Assembly (NCBI GenBank): GCA_002733605.1 | Contig: NVWK01000004.1 | Span: 62,001 to 126,000, forward strand | Direction: 5' to 3' | DNA length: 64,000 bases | DNA from: Robiginitomaculum sp. | GTDB taxonomy: Bacteria > Pseudomonadota > Alphaproteobacteria > Caulobacterales > Maricaulaceae | Position numbers and translations under genes: made by a program | The notes under the pieces: model-generated | What the model saw: the letters and a program-made list of their open reading frames with translations, nothing else | Told to the model about the DNA's origin: nothing | Databases searched by the model: none | Shown: positions 44,176 to 54,570 of the stretch, piece by piece | Layout of the letters: each line of letters opens with the position of its first letter | Numbering within the stretch: the stretch's first letter is position 1

Positions 44176-45093
44176 TTAATCCTCTGTCTTTACCCCGATC
44201 TCTTCAGGGGTCTTTCCGACAAGTTTCAACGAAATCTCGCTATTGCTGCGTAGAGATTTCAGGAGGTTTTCAATCTCGTCATAGGTCAGATAATTGGTAA
44301 TCTCAGCTTTGATGTCCTCAAATTTTGGTCGCGGGGTGGGGCGGCGGCCTTCCACCTTCAAAACATGCCAACCAAACGCGTCTTTGAACGGAACACTGAC
44401 CGTGCCCCTCGGCGTTTCAAATGCCGTTTTTGCGAGATCGCCCCGTAAAGCATTGCGCGAAAACCATCCCAAGCTTCCCCCCAGATCCCGCGTCGATTGA
44501 TCAAGAGAAAATTCTTTAGCCAATGTGGTGAAATTCCCGCCGTTTTCGAGCAACAGGGCTATTTCTTTTGCCTTGTCTTCGCTGGCCACCAGAATGTCGC
44601 GGGCCCAGACTTGCTCGCCACCCGTTTGCATGGCGGTTTGTTCGTCATACAGGCGGCGTATGGCTTCGTCGGTGACTTTCTCGGCCAGCAGGGTTTCAAT
44701 CACCACATTGCTCAGAATTCGCTCGCGGGCAACCAGAAGGCGCTTGCGGGTTTCATCATTTTGATCCAGAGATCGGCGCATCGCCTCCAAAGCCAATAGA
44801 CGCTGGTCTATCAGCGCATCCAGAGTGGTTTGAAACAACGGGTCCGTCGGGCCTAAAGAGGTGCCCGGCTGGATCAGGCCTTTGGCCAAAGCGGCGTGTT
44901 CGATGTCGGAGACATAAATGTGTGTACCGTCCACATCCGCTATGATTGCATCGCCAAGACGTCCGACATTGGGCGTGAACGCAACCTCATTTTCAACCGT
45001 ATTTTTGTCCTGACAGCCTATTAGAATTGCTCCGAGAAAAACGGGGCTAAAAAGGGCCATTATGGTTAATCGTGTGCCTTTTGTAATCCTCAT
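44176..45093 (-). CDS. PpiC-type peptidyl-prolyl isomerase lipoprotein
   Basis: A 305-residue periplasmic foldase. The signal ends in LIGC (Cys26) as a lipoprotein. A SurA/PrsA-like helical N domain (about 45-140) is followed by a parvulin domain about 145-245 with WARDILVASEDKAKEIALLL, GGSLGWFSRNALRGDL and PFKDAFGWHVLKVEGRRP. It is divergent from secA, and SecA-exported proteins would be its clients; this pairing is common in alphaproteobacteria. Confidence 0.9.
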   Translation of the reverse strand: MRITKGTRLTIMALFSPVFLGAILIGCQDKNTVENEVAFTPNVGRLGDAIIADVDGTHIYVSDIEHAALAKGLIQPGTSLGPTDPLFQTTLDALIDQRLLALEAMRRSLDQNDETRKRLLVARERILSNVVIETLLAEKVTDEAIRRLYDEQTAMQTGGEQVWARDILVASEDKAKEIALLLENGGNFTTLAKEFSLDQSTRDLGGSLGWFSRNALRGDLAKTAFETPRGTVSVPFKDAFGWHVLKVEGRRPTPRPKFEDIKAEITNYLTYDEIENLLKSLRSNSEISLKLVGKTPEEIGVKTED

Positions 45094-45157
45094 GGGTTTA
45101 TTTCCTCTATTTGGCCTATTTGGGTGCTGAAACGTCCCAAAATAGCATGGCTCTCAT

Positions 45158-45186
45158 TGACTTAAGGGGTGAGCGTCCTTAAGTCA
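45158..45186. repeat. Perfect 10-bp inverted repeat in the secA upstream region
   Basis: TGACTTAAGG (45158-45167) and CCTTAAGTCA (45177-45186) flank a 9-nt loop. It is about 85 nt before the secA ATG and 65 nt before the PpiC gene's ATG. There is no T-run, so it is more likely an operator or leader hairpin than a terminator. Confidence 0.7.
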
Positions 45187-45271
45187 CCAAAAAGCACTCT
45201 TTTACTCGGGCACATCTGTGTAGCAAACTTATGCATGCAGGGCAAATACCCGATATGGATCAGGGAATTAC

Positions 45272-47983
45272 ATGTTACGTCTTGTGAAAAAAATATTTGG
45301 TACAGAAAATGACCGGAAGCTCAAAAAACTGGCTCCGATTGTTGACCAGATCAATGCGCTGGAACCAACGTTCGAGCCGCTGTCCGATGCGGACTTAAAA
45401 GCCAAAACCGACGAATTCAGAACCCGCTACAAAGACGGCGAAAGCCTTGACGCGCTTCTACCCGAAGCATTCGCAGCCGTGCGCGAAGCCGGCAAACGTA
45501 CCCTTGGCCAACGCCATTACGATGTGCAGATGATTGGCGGCATTGCCTTACACCGCGGCGAGATTGCCGAAATGCGCACGGGCGAAGGGAAAACCCTTGT
45601 GGCAACTCTGGCTGTGTATCTGAACGCGCTGACAGGCAATGGCGTGCATGTGGTCACGGTCAATGATTATCTGGCCCAACGCGATGCGGACTGGATGAGC
45701 CAAGTTTACAATTTTCTGGGTCTCACCACCGGCTGTATTGTGCATGGGCTGAGCGACGTAGAGCGTAAAGATGCCTATAATTGCGATGTCACATACGGCA
45801 CAAATAACGAGTTCGGGTTTGATTATCTACGCGACAATATGAAGTTCTCTGTCGAGAGCATGTGTCAGCGCGGGCATCATTATGCGGTGATTGACGAGAT
45901 CGATTCTATTCTGATCGACGAAGCCCGCACCCCGTTGATTATTTCCGGGCCAACAGATGACCGTTCAGAATTTTATCAACTGATCGATACTTTTATCCCA
46001 CTGATTACCGAGGACGGGTATGATATTGATGAAAAAGCGGGCACGGCCGTGTTTAACGAAGACGGCACTGAGCAAATCGAGAAAATCCTGAGCGAACGGG
46101 ATTTATTGGAAGGGGAAAGCCTTTACGACATCGAAAACATCACCATTGTTCACCATATCAACCAAGCCCTGCGGGCCCACAAAATTCAAACTGCAGACAA
46201 GAATTATATTGTCAAAGACGGGCGGGTGATCCTGATCGATGAATTTACCGGACGGATGAAAGAAGGCAGTCGCCTTTCGGATGGTCTGCATCAGGCGATC
46301 GAAGCCAAAGAAGGTGTCGAGATTCAGTCCGAGAACGTCACGCTTGCTTCGGTGACCTATCAAAACTATTTCCGCTTGTTCAAAAAACTGTCCGGCATGA
46401 CCGGTACGGCTGTGACCGAAGCGACAGAGTTTCACGATACCTATAAATTGGATGTTTTGGAAATTCCGACCAATCGCCCGATTTTACGGATTGACGAAGA
46501 AGACGTTATTTACCGTACCGAGCGCGAAAAATTTGAAGCGATTGTCGAAGAGATCAAAGGCTGTCAGGCCAAAGGCCAACCTATGCTTGTGGGGACGGTT
46601 TCGATTGAAAAATCAGAGAAACTTTCCGCGTTCCTGACCGACAAAGGCGTGAAACATCAGGTGCTGAATGCGCGCTACCATGATCAGGAAGCTTCGATTG
46701 TCGCTCAGGCCGGTGTGCCGGGCACGATCACGATTGCAACCAATATGGCCGGACGGGGTACGGATATCCAGCTCGGCGGCAATCTGGATATGCGCATCGA
46801 AAAAGAGATCCCCGAAACCGAGACCGAAAAGCAACGTACCAAGCACATAGAGAAATTGACCATTGAGGTAGAAGCCCTGAAACAACAAGCCCTCGACGCG
46901 GGTGGTTTGTATGTTTTGGGTACAGAGCGTCATGAAAGTCGCCGGATTGATAATCAGTTGCGCGGCCGGACAGGACGTCAGGGTGATCCGGGCCGTTCAA
47001 AGTTTTATATCTCGACCGAAGATGATTTGATGCGTATTTTTGGCGGTGACCGTTTGAAAAGCATGATGGGCAAGCTCGGCTGGGAAGACGGGGAAAGCCT
47101 GACCAATAAATTTATGTCCAAAGCGGTTGAACGCGCACAAGTGCGTGTGGAGGCCCGCAATTTCGACATCCGCAAAAACCTGCTTAAATATGATGATGTG
47201 ATGAACGATCAACGCAAGACCATATTTGAACAACGTCTCGAATTTATGACTGACAGCGATGTTTCGGATGTGATCGAAGATATGCGCCATCAGGTCTGCG
47301 AAGATTTGATCGAGGAGCATATCCCCAAGAAAGCCTATGCGGAACAATGGGATATTGAAGGCTTAAGCACACGGACACAAGAACTGCTCGGCGTGGCCCC
47401 TCCGTTCGCAGACTGGGCGGCAGAGGAAGGCATTGCCAATGAGGAAATGCTGGAGCGTCTCGAAAAAGCGTCCGATGACATGTTTGTCGCCAAACTGGGG
47501 CGCCTTGATAAGCCCACGGTACAAAGCATTGAAAAACAGGTGCTTTTACAAACCATCGATAATAATTGGCAAGAACATATTCAACAGCTCGACCATTTGA
47601 AAAACGTCATCACATGGCGCAGTTATGGCCAGCGTGATCCGTTGAACGAGTATAAAAGCGAAGCTTTCACCATGTTTGATGCTCTGCTGACCAATCTACG
47701 CGAAGGGGTGACCCGCTTGTTGATGAATTTGCAAGTTCAGGAGCGTCCACCCGCACCGGAACCGGCATTTAATCCAACTGATTATGCTGATTTCAACCCG
47801 GGTGCTTTCGCACGCAATCCAAGTGAGCCAGCCCTGACCGCGCCTATGAACTCTCCGAAAACGGCCGCAGACAGTTTTGACATTGCCGGTTTCGAAGCTG
47901 CCAATGGCCGCACGTCTCGCAACGCCGCGTGTCCTTGTGGTTCAGGCGAAAAGTTCAAACGCTGTCACGGCAAGATTGCATAA
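45272..47983 (+). CDS. secA: Preprotein translocase ATPase SecA
   Basis: Motor of the Sec export pathway. The 903-residue protein has Walker A in [10 protein letters not shown] (about residue 100-109), the DEAD-type [21 protein letters not shown] region near 208 (written here in part: [15 protein letters not shown]), the second ATPase half with [15 protein letters not shown] and [13 protein letters not shown], and a C-terminal zinc tail [14 protein letters not shown] that binds SecB or lipids. Full length and normal. AGGGA precedes the ATG. Confidence 0.97.
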   Translation: MLRLVKKIFGTENDRKLKKLAPIVDQINALEPTFEPLSDADLKAKTDEFRTRYKDGESLDALLPEAFAAVREAGKRTLGQRHYDVQMIGGIALHRGEIAEMRTGEGKTLVATLAVYLNALTGNGVHVVTVNDYLAQRDADWMSQVYNFLGLTTGCIVHGLSDVERKDAYNCDVTYGTNNEFGFDYLRDNMKFSVESMCQRGHHYAVIDEIDSILIDEARTPLIISGPTDDRSEFYQLIDTFIPLITEDGYDIDEKAGTAVFNEDGTEQIEKILSERDLLEGESLYDIENITIVHHINQALRAHKIQTADKNYIVKDGRVILIDEFTGRMKEGSRLSDGLHQAIEAKEGVEIQSENVTLASVTYQNYFRLFKKLSGMTGTAVTEATEFHDTYKLDVLEIPTNRPILRIDEEDVIYRTEREKFEAIVEEIKGCQAKGQPMLVGTVSIEKSEKLSAFLTDKGVKHQVLNARYHDQEASIVAQAGVPGTITIATNMAGRGTDIQLGGNLDMRIEKEIPETETEKQRTKHIEKLTIEVEALKQQALDAGGLYVLGTERHESRRIDNQLRGRTGRQGDPGRSKFYISTEDDLMRIFGGDRLKSMMGKLGWEDGESLTNKFMSKAVERAQVRVEARNFDIRKNLLKYDDVMNDQRKTIFEQRLEFMTDSDVSDVIEDMRHQVCEDLIEEHIPKKAYAEQWDIEGLSTRTQELLGVAPPFADWAAEEGIANEEMLERLEKASDDMFVAKLGRLDKPTVQSIEKQVLLQTIDNNWQEHIQQLDHLKNVITWRSYGQRDPLNEYKSEAFTMFDALLTNLREGVTRLLMNLQVQERPPAPEPAFNPTDYADFNPGAFARNPSEPALTAPMNSPKTAADSFDIAGFEAANGRTSRNAACPCGSGEKFKRCHGKIA

Positions 47984-47996
47984 CCATTTCGTAAGC

Positions 47997-48012
47997 GACA
48001 ATTGCAATTGTC
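47997..48012. repeat. 16-bp perfect palindrome just after secA
   Basis: GACAATTGCAATTGTC, 14 nt past the secA stop and about 75 nt before the GNAT gene. There is no loop and no T-run, so a terminator is unlikely; a protein-binding site for the GNAT gene or chance are both possible. Confidence 0.5.
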
Positions 48013-48087
48013 AGCGTACCGGTGTAAAATCAGCTTCACGCGTGCTTTGATGACAAAGCCATCGCGTTGGTGATTTAGGCACAATAG

Positions 48088-48717
48088 GTGTTGATCTTGG
48101 CCGTTGACCGTGAAATTCCGATAACCCGACACTGCGTGCCCCCCGCGCGGGCAGACGCCATTCGCCTTGCCGTGCAACGCGCGACATCCATTGACACCGA
48201 GACCAACAGATCACGGCTTGCCCGTCTTGATGACACAGAAGCGTTCATGGTTTTTCTCAGTGATCCGGCGGTGTATGCGCCTATTTATACCCTGCCCGAC
48301 CCGTTGACGCTTGCCAGTGTGCACGCGTTTATTGCGCGCCATATCCAGGAACGTGAAGCGGGGCAAGGCTTGCTGTTTTTGACATTCGACGGCGCAGATC
48401 GCTTGAGTGGATATAGCGATGTATGTCTGTGGCCACATTGGGGGGCTGGCGAGCTTGGCGGGGCGATCCATCCTGATCGCCAGAGCCGAGGACATGGTGC
48501 AAAAGAGGCGAAACGGGTCATTAACTGGATGTTCGAAACCCTTGGACTTGATCTTGTGTGCGAGACCGCGTCTTTGGCAAATTTCAGGACGGCGCGCCTG
48601 CTTGACGGGTTGGGCTTCACACGCGAGGGCGAAGTGATAAGCCGTTCACAATCCGGTCAAACCCGTCCATCCCTCGTCTGGGAAATGACCAAAGAAAATT
48701 GGGTTCTCAATCGTTAG
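48088..48717 (+). CDS. GNAT family N-acetyltransferase
   Basis: A 209-residue Acetyltransf_3-type protein. The N-terminal part has LARLDDTEAFMVFLSDP; the acetyl-CoA site is GGAIHPDRQSRGHGAKEAKR, followed by SLANFRTARLLDGLGFTREG, the RimJ/RimL-like C-terminal pattern. Substrate unknown. The start is uncertain: a GTG at 48088 or the next-codon TTG, neither with a good ribosome site. It stands alone after secA. Confidence 0.78.
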   Translation: MLILAVDREIPITRHCVPPARADAIRLAVQRATSIDTETNRSRLARLDDTEAFMVFLSDPAVYAPIYTLPDPLTLASVHAFIARHIQEREAGQGLLFLTFDGADRLSGYSDVCLWPHWGAGELGGAIHPDRQSRGHGAKEAKRVINWMFETLGLDLVCETASLANFRTARLLDGLGFTREGEVISRSQSGQTRPSLVWEMTKENWVLNR

Positions 48718-48857
48718 GCATGAATATTAGGTAGAGAATTAGCTATTTCGTCCTGATTACCAATAACGAAAAATTGATTTGAGTCGATTTGCAAAATAAC
48801 TTAAAATTGTACAACTTGTTTTGATCAACCTGATCTGGGCGCATATGGGAGAAGCAC

Positions 48858-49436
48858 ATGTCTGTTTTGCATAAAATTTTGAATTCGATTCTATTTTCAA
48901 TCTCAGTATTGGTATTCAGCAGCCCCGCGCTTGCAGGACCATTATGCGCACTTGGGCAGGGAGGACATGGCGGAGCAGACATACCAGCAACGCCCCTCGC
49001 CCATCAGCAGATGCGATCTGTAGCCCAAGCACTTTGTCAAAAATTCAAGTGCCCGTATTTCGACTTTGCCCAAACCCAAACGACCAAAAACGCAATGGCC
49101 TGGTCTGACGCATCTGGAAATTACATACGTTATAATTCCAGTTTTATGAATGGTGAACTGCAAAATAGAGGGTTCTATGCGACGACAGGCATATTAGCAC
49201 ATGAGTTGGGGCATCTTATTGACTTTAGCGTCAACACAGCAAACCAAAATCAGGCCACCAGAGAAGCGACGGCAGATCGGTATGCCGGATGCGCTTTTGC
49301 TCTTGCAGGTGAGCCAAGAGAAAATTTGCTAGCGCTCGCACAATCTTTACAAGCCATGGGTTCGTCTCCGGGCTACCCAACGGCCCAAGAAAGGGTGGCA
49401 CTTGTCCTGATCGGCTACAACCAATGTTCAAATTAG
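48858..49436 (+). CDS. Secreted zinc metallopeptidase-like protein
   Basis: A 192-residue exported protein. The ATG has GGGAGAAG upstream and opens a Sec signal peptide cut near SPALAG (about residue 26). The zinc motif HELGH is at 115-119 with Glu136 in REATADRYAGCAF as third ligand, the HExxH...ExxAD arrangement of neutral zinc metallopeptidases and M48-like enzymes. Cys residues after the signal suggest disulfides in the periplasm or outside. Substrate unknown. It converges with cobT, 14 nt apart. Confidence 0.75.
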   Translation: MSVLHKILNSILFSISVLVFSSPALAGPLCALGQGGHGGADIPATPLAHQQMRSVAQALCQKFKCPYFDFAQTQTTKNAMAWSDASGNYIRYNSSFMNGELQNRGFYATTGILAHELGHLIDFSVNTANQNQATREATADRYAGCAFALAGEPRENLLALAQSLQAMGSSPGYPTAQERVALVLIGYNQCSN

Positions 49437-49450
49437 CCTTATTATAGATT

Positions 49451-51292
49451 TTAACGCCGTTTGCGCCCTTTTGGCGTTTCGGCAAACAGCTCGGCTAGTT
49501 TTTCGGTCATGACGCCGCCAAGTTCGGCGACGTCGGTAATGGTGACGGCGCGGGAATACCATCGTGTGACATCATGGTTGATGCCGATGGCGATCAACTC
49601 GACCCCGGAGCGGTTCTCGATCTTGTCGATTACCTGATGGAGATGGCTTTCCAACATGCCGGTTTTATTGCGCGACTGGGTGGCATCATCGACCGGGGCA
49701 CCGTCAGAGATCACCATCAAAATGCGGCGCTGCTCGGGGCGGGCCATGAGACGGGCATAGGCCCATTCTAAAGCCTCTCCGTCGATGTTTTCTTTGAGCA
49801 GACCTTCACGCATCATCAGGCCGAGATTGTTCTTGGCGCGCCGCCACGGCATGTCTGCGGATTTGTAAATAATATGGCGCAAATCATTGAGGCGCCCCGG
49901 ATGGGGTGGTTTCTCGGCGCTCAACCAGTCCTGAAACGCAGACCCGCCTTTCCAAGCCCGTGTGGTAAAGCCGAGAATTTCGGCTTTGACCGCACAGCGT
50001 TCCAGAGTGCGGGCAAGAATATCGGCGCAGACCGCCGCCATCATGATCGGACGACCACGCATGGAACCGGAATTATCGATCAAGATCGTGACGATTGTAT
50101 CGCGGAACTCGGTGGCTTTTTCTTCCTTGAACGACAGAGGTTGCATCGGGTCGGTGACCACACGGGTGAGCCGCGCCGCGTCCAACATGCCTTCTTCCAG
50201 ATCAAAGTTCCATGTGCGTTGTTGCTGGGCCATCAAGCGCCTTTGTAGCCGGTTGGCAAGCCGCGCGATGACGGCGGACAGGCCCGCCATATGCCCGTCC
50301 AGATAACTGCGCAGGCGCTCCAGCTCTTCCGCATCACATATGTCTTCCGCCTTAATCACCTCGTCATGGGCGGTGGTGAACACTGAATACGGCAAAGGCA
50401 TGTTGGACATGTCGGGACGACGTTGGGACGGGTCGGCGCTCTCTTCGCCGTCGGCACTTTCCCCGTCAAAATCTTCGGCGTCGATCATGTCCTGACCGTC
50501 CGCGTTCTCGTCGTCCAGACTATCGGCCTCGGACACTTGCGCCGCACCCGGCTCGCTCTCGTCAATTTCGTCCTGACCGCTTTGCGGGTTTTCGTCTTCG
50601 CCTTCTTTGGCCTCTTCGTCTTCGTCCTCGCTTTGCTCCAGCTCGGCCAGTTCATCGCCCAGATCAAAGGCGCGCAATACGTTTTGGGCCAGCTCGGCAA
50701 ATTTTTTCTGATCGGCCAGATTTTGCGCTAATGTGGCCAGATCGTCGCCAGCGGTTTCTTCAACATATTTCCGCCATGCGCCCAGCAGACCGTCCGCGCC
50801 TTCGGGGGCAGGACGACCAGAGAACACCTCACGGGCCAGCACCCCGATGGCTTCGGCCATGGGCGCGTCATTTTGCGAGAGACCGTCTTGATCAAAGCCG
50901 CGCCTCTTACAACGCCCGTTCAGAGCCGCGTGTAGATTATCACCGACCCCGTCCATGACCTTGGCCCCCAGACTTTCAATCCGTGCCTGTTCGAGTGCTT
51001 CATAGATGGCGCGGGCCGGGCCGGGTTTGGGTTGGCTTTTGACGAATATGTCTTTGTCGTGCAGGGCAATTCGCAGGGCTAGTGCATCGGCTTCCCCACG
51101 GGATTTTGCAATCGCCTCTTCGTTCAGTTGCGCTTGCGGCATAGGTAGGACGATTTGTCTTTCCCCGCCCCGCACCACAAGTCCGGCCACTTCTCCGCCA
51201 AAGCTTACCTCCAGCTCCCGCTCACCGGCGAGAGCTTTGGTAGCGCTGACAAGGGCGCGTTTGAAAATATCTATGGGCGCAGAATTGGACAC
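49451..51292 (-). CDS. cobT: Cobaltochelatase subunit CobT
   Basis: Part of the CobNST chelatase that inserts cobalt in aerobic cobalamin synthesis. The 613-residue protein has an N-terminal domain, a strongly acidic middle (about 215-300, Glu/Asp-rich), and a C-terminal von Willebrand A domain with the metal site [10 protein letters not shown] and later [10 protein letters not shown]. It starts 4 nt after the cobS stop. cobN is not in the window; cobS-cobT pairs are often separate from it in alphaproteobacteria. Confidence 0.93.
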   Translation of the reverse strand: MSNSAPIDIFKRALVSATKALAGERELEVSFGGEVAGLVVRGGERQIVLPMPQAQLNEEAIAKSRGEADALALRIALHDKDIFVKSQPKPGPARAIYEALEQARIESLGAKVMDGVGDNLHAALNGRCKRRGFDQDGLSQNDAPMAEAIGVLAREVFSGRPAPEGADGLLGAWRKYVEETAGDDLATLAQNLADQKKFAELAQNVLRAFDLGDELAELEQSEDEDEEAKEGEDENPQSGQDEIDESEPGAAQVSEADSLDDENADGQDMIDAEDFDGESADGEESADPSQRRPDMSNMPLPYSVFTTAHDEVIKAEDICDAEELERLRSYLDGHMAGLSAVIARLANRLQRRLMAQQQRTWNFDLEEGMLDAARLTRVVTDPMQPLSFKEEKATEFRDTIVTILIDNSGSMRGRPIMMAAVCADILARTLERCAVKAEILGFTTRAWKGGSAFQDWLSAEKPPHPGRLNDLRHIIYKSADMPWRRAKNNLGLMMREGLLKENIDGEALEWAYARLMARPEQRRILMVISDGAPVDDATQSRNKTGMLESHLHQVIDKIENRSGVELIAIGINHDVTRWYSRAVTITDVAELGGVMTEKLAELFAETPKGRKRR

Positions 51293-51296
51293 ACGC

Positions 51297-52280
51297 CTAA
51301 GCGACCATCACCGAAGTGGCACTTTCAGGTAAATCTTCACCGAAGGCGCGCTGGTAGAACTCGGCAATGAGCGGGCGTTCCAACTCGTCACATTTATTGA
51401 GGAAGGTCATGCGGAAAGCCGTGGCAATATCGCCGTCAAAAATCTCTGCGTTTTCGGCCCAGTTCATGACCGTACGCGGGCTCATCAATGTGGAAATGTC
51501 GCCGCCCATAAAGGCGTTACGGGTCATGTCGGCCACACGAACCATTTTGGCCAGAATATCGCGGCCCTTCTCGTTGTCATAATGCGGGGATTTGGCAAGC
51601 ACGATCGCCGTTTCTTCATCGTGACCGAGATAGTTCAACGTGGTGACGATTGACCATCTGTCCATTTGGCCCTGATTGATTTGTTGGGTGCCATGATACA
51701 GGCCGGTTGTGTCGCCAAGGCCGACCGTGTTGGTGGTCGAGAACAGGCGGAAGGCACTATGGGGTGTGATGACGCGGTTTTGGTCAAGCAAGGTCAAACG
51801 GCCTTGGGCTTCGAGCACACGCTGGATCACAAACATTACGTCCGGACGGCCTGCGTCGTATTCATCAAACACCAGTGCGACAGGGTTTTGCAAGGCCCAC
51901 GGCAGCAGGCCTTCGCGAAACTCTGTGATTTGTTTGCCGTCTTTGAGGACAATGGCGTCTTTGCCGACCAGATCGATCCGCGAGACATGGCTGTCGAGAT
52001 TGATCCGCACCATCGGCCAGTTGAGCCGTGCGGCCACTTGTTCGATATGAGTGGATTTGCCGGTGCCGTGATAGCCCTGCACCATGACACGGCGGTTAAA
52101 GGCGAAACCTGCCAAGATGGCGCGGGTGGTTTCAGAATCAAACCGGTAGGCTTCGTCAACTTCCGGCACATGCTCGGAGCGCACGCTGAAGGCAGGCACT
52201 TGCATATCAAAATCGACGCCGAAAACCTCGCGTGCAGATACGGTTATATCGGGCTTTGAAATCGGGAATACATCACTCAT
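51297..52280 (-). CDS. cobS: Cobaltochelatase subunit CobS (AAA+ ATPase)
   Basis: Works with CobT as the ATPase of the cobalt chelatase. From the ATG at 52280, with GAGGTAG upstream, it has 327 residues. Walker A is [10 protein letters not shown], Walker [11 protein letters not shown], and the sensor region [13 protein letters not shown] is MoxR/CobS-like. It follows the J-domain gene by 61 nt on the same strand. Confidence 0.94.
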   Translation of the reverse strand: MSDVFPISKPDITVSAREVFGVDFDMQVPAFSVRSEHVPEVDEAYRFDSETTRAILAGFAFNRRVMVQGYHGTGKSTHIEQVAARLNWPMVRINLDSHVSRIDLVGKDAIVLKDGKQITEFREGLLPWALQNPVALVFDEYDAGRPDVMFVIQRVLEAQGRLTLLDQNRVITPHSAFRLFSTTNTVGLGDTTGLYHGTQQINQGQMDRWSIVTTLNYLGHDEETAIVLAKSPHYDNEKGRDILAKMVRVADMTRNAFMGGDISTLMSPRTVMNWAENAEIFDGDIATAFRMTFLNKCDELERPLIAEFYQRAFGEDLPESATSVMVA

Positions 52281-52341
52281 CACATCTACCTCGTTCGCAA
52301 GTTTTGTCTCTTGCGCCTCACACTGTCTGTATTGAAAAACT

Positions 52342-52953
52342 TTACGTTAAATTTGTCGTCTTCAAAACCTTATAGGCTTTTACCACGCGCTGGAAAGATG
52401 CTTCTGTGGTGCGGTCTCCACCATTGGCATCAGGATGGAGCTGTTTGACCAATTGGGTATAGCGCTCGCGGACCATTTTCGGGCCGGAGAACTCGTCAAG
52501 GCCCAGATCGTTCAAAGCTTTCATCTGCAATTTCGTCAGGCGACGGCGCGGTGCATCTGCGACAACCTCGTCCCCTTTACTGAAAATATTATAGCCTTCG
52601 GAAAATGCCGCCTGACCGGGGGTCGATTTTTTACGGGCTTTGGCCCGTTCGCCAGTATTTTTACGTACATCCCATGTGGGTCTGTGGCCATGACGGGCGC
52701 CAATTTGCCATTCGGTAATATCTTCGTCGCTCATCCCCGAGAAGAAATTCCAGTTTTTATTATATTCGCGCGCATGGGCGGCGCAGAAATAATAATAATC
52801 GCGTAGGCGGTCAGGGCTTTTGGGGGCCTTACAGCCACCTTTGGACACACATCCGGCCCATTCGCATTCCATTTCCTCCGGCTTAAGTTTTTGGCCCGGC
52901 GGCTTAATGCGGATGTCGAGGCCTTTCATGCGGTATTTAAAACTATCGGACAT
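52342..52953 (-). CDS. J-domain protein next to cobS
   Basis: A 203-residue protein with a C-terminal J domain: [20 protein letters not shown] carries the HPD that stimulates DnaK. The N-terminal half has a CEWAGC...CKAP...FCAAH cysteine/His set (about residues 30-60), which may bind zinc, and [15 protein letters not shown]. This architecture is found beside cobS and bolA in many alphaproteobacteria; its client is unknown, with a role in cobaltochelatase assembly possible. It is divergent from bolA (61 nt). Confidence 0.85.
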   Translation of the reverse strand: MSDSFKYRMKGLDIRIKPPGQKLKPEEMECEWAGCVSKGGCKAPKSPDRLRDYYYFCAAHAREYNKNWNFFSGMSDEDITEWQIGARHGHRPTWDVRKNTGERAKARKKSTPGQAAFSEGYNIFSKGDEVVADAPRRRLTKLQMKALNDLGLDEFSGPKMVRERYTQLVKQLHPDANGGDRTTEASFQRVVKAYKVLKTTNLT

Positions 52954-53014
52954 AATGATATGGGTCTTTCGCGTATTGTGATATAAATCGTCGTATCAAA
53001 AAGGGGACACCAAA

Positions 53015-53302
53015 ATGGGACTAATTGCGGCTACGATCAAGGAAAAACTGACAAAAGCGTTCAATCCTCTGCATTTAGAGGTTATTGATGAATCTTATAA
53101 GCACGCAGGACATGCAGGTGCACACGAACATGCAACCCAACATGGTGCAGGCGAGAGCCATTTCCATGTTATCATCGTTTCCGCGCATTTCGCTGATCTC
53201 AACATTTTAGCACGTCACCGTGCCGTCATGGAAGTGTTGAGCGCAGAAATGGACGGAAAAGTGCATGCGCTCAGTCTGGATGCGAAGGCTCCAGCACCAT
53301 GA
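53015..53302 (+). CDS. bolA: BolA family protein
   Basis: A 95-residue BolA with FNPLHLEVIDESYKHAGHAG near the N terminus, SHFHVIIVSAHFADLNILAR in the middle and the late MDGKVHALSLDAKAP. A C-terminal His (in KVHALS) and earlier His residues are those that help bind Fe-S clusters with monothiol glutaredoxins. AAAAGGGGAC lies upstream of the ATG. It ends 2 nt before the stop of the convergent CNNM/CorC gene. Confidence 0.93.
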   Translation: MGLIAATIKEKLTKAFNPLHLEVIDESYKHAGHAGAHEHATQHGAGESHFHVIIVSAHFADLNILARHRAVMEVLSAEMDGKVHALSLDAKAPAP

Positions 53303-53304
53303 GA

Positions 53305-54570
53305 TTACCACTTTTTGATTTTCACGGAGGTAATCTGGTTACGATGACGTTTTAATACTTCGAAACGATAGCCATAGAAACTGAACACACGACCGGGATT
53401 GGGAATGGTTTGGCTTTCATGAATGACAAGACCGGCAATTGTCACCGCGTCCCCGTCGGGTAAATTCCAGTCACGGGCCCGGTTCAAATCGCGGATAGGC
53501 ACATCGCCATTGGCAATCACAGAGCCGTCTTTTTGTACGTTCACCCCGACGACAGCATCATCGAACTCGTCTTTGATGTCGCCGACAATTTCTTCCAAAA
53601 TATCCTCAAGGGTAATGACCCCCATCAACGTCCCGTATTCATCAACGCAGAGAGCGAAATGTTCGCGCTTTTGCTGGAAGGCCCGTAATTGTGTCACCAC
53701 AGACGTGGTTTCGGGAACGAACCAAGGGGTGCGGGTGATTTTCTTGAACTCGATTTTGTCCATATTTCCATCGGCATGGCTGAGGGCTTTGAGCATGTCT
53801 TTGGCGTGTAAAATACCGACCACATTGTCTTTATCCTTGTGCCAGAGCGGCAAGCGGGTATTGCCCGACGCCAACACCTGTCTGACAATTTCCGCAGGCG
53901 GTAGATTAACTTCAACCATGTTCAGGTTTTTGCGGTGGATCATCACGTCTTCAACGGTCAAATCGCCAATCGTCAACACGCCGAGGATTTGGTCGCGTTC
54001 GCTTTTCTCAACACTGCCCTCGCTATGATGTAAATTTATAGTACCGCGAATTTCGTCACTGGCCGTCCAAGCCGTTTCTGCGCGCACACCAAACAGTTTC
54101 AAAGCCCCGCTGACCAGCCATTGGATGACCGCGACAATTGGGGCAAACACCCATACGAGCACGCTGACGGGGCGGGCCACTGCGACGGCAGCATTGTCCG
54201 GGTTGGTCAGCGCGTAGGTTTTCGGTAAAACTTCCGCAAAAATCAGGATCAGTAAGGTCATCACACCTGTCGCGTAAATCGTACCCACCGCGCCGAACAC
54301 ATCCAGCATCACACCTGTCATCAGGCTTGCCGCCAGAATATTGACCAGATTATTGCCCAGCAAAAGCGCGCCAATCAGCCGTTCCCGGCTTTCCAGTAGA
54401 CGCGCCACAATCGAGGCTTTTTTATTTCCGGCCTTTTGCTTGGCGTGAATACGCGCCCGCGAAGCGGCGGTCAGCGCAGTTTCAGATCCAGAGAAAAATG
54501 CGGAGCACACGATCAATACCAAGATAATGCCCAGTTTTATCAGTGTGTCCTGTTCAAGAAGTTTTTCCAC
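53305..54570 (-). CDS. CNNM/CorC (HlyC-CorC) family transporter with CBS domains
   Basis: A 421-residue membrane protein: an N-terminal DUF21 domain with about three to four membrane helices (near 10-30, 62-82, 92-112, 130-150), a CBS pair about 205-330 (EDVMIHRKNLNMVE, TLMGVITLEDILEEIVGDI), and a C-terminal CorC domain ending TSVKIKKW. The family includes magnesium or cobalt efflux proteins; the ion is not decided here. The GTG start overlaps the aroB stop as TAGTG, so it is translated with aroK-aroB. Confidence 0.9.
   Translation of the reverse strand: MEKLLEQDTLIKLGIILVLIVCSAFFSGSETALTAASRARIHAKQKAGNKKASIVARLLESRERLIGALLLGNNLVNILAASLMTGVMLDVFGAVGTIYATGVMTLLILIFAEVLPKTYALTNPDNAAVAVARPVSVLVWVFAPIVAVIQWLVSGALKLFGVRAETAWTASDEIRGTINLHHSEGSVEKSERDQILGVLTIGDLTVEDVMIHRKNLNMVEVNLPPAEIVRQVLASGNTRLPLWHKDKDNVVGILHAKDMLKALSHADGNMDKIEFKKITRTPWFVPETTSVVTQLRAFQQKREHFALCVDEYGTLMGVITLEDILEEIVGDIKDEFDDAVVGVNVQKDGSVIANGDVPIRDLNRARDWNLPDGDAVTIAGLVIHESQTIPNPGRVFSFYGYRFEVLKRHRNQITSVKIKKW

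Noticed and set aside
48831-48845. TTGATCAACCTGATC as an FNR box before the metallopeptidase gene
   Set aside because: Only one half-site fits TTGAT-N4-ATCAA.
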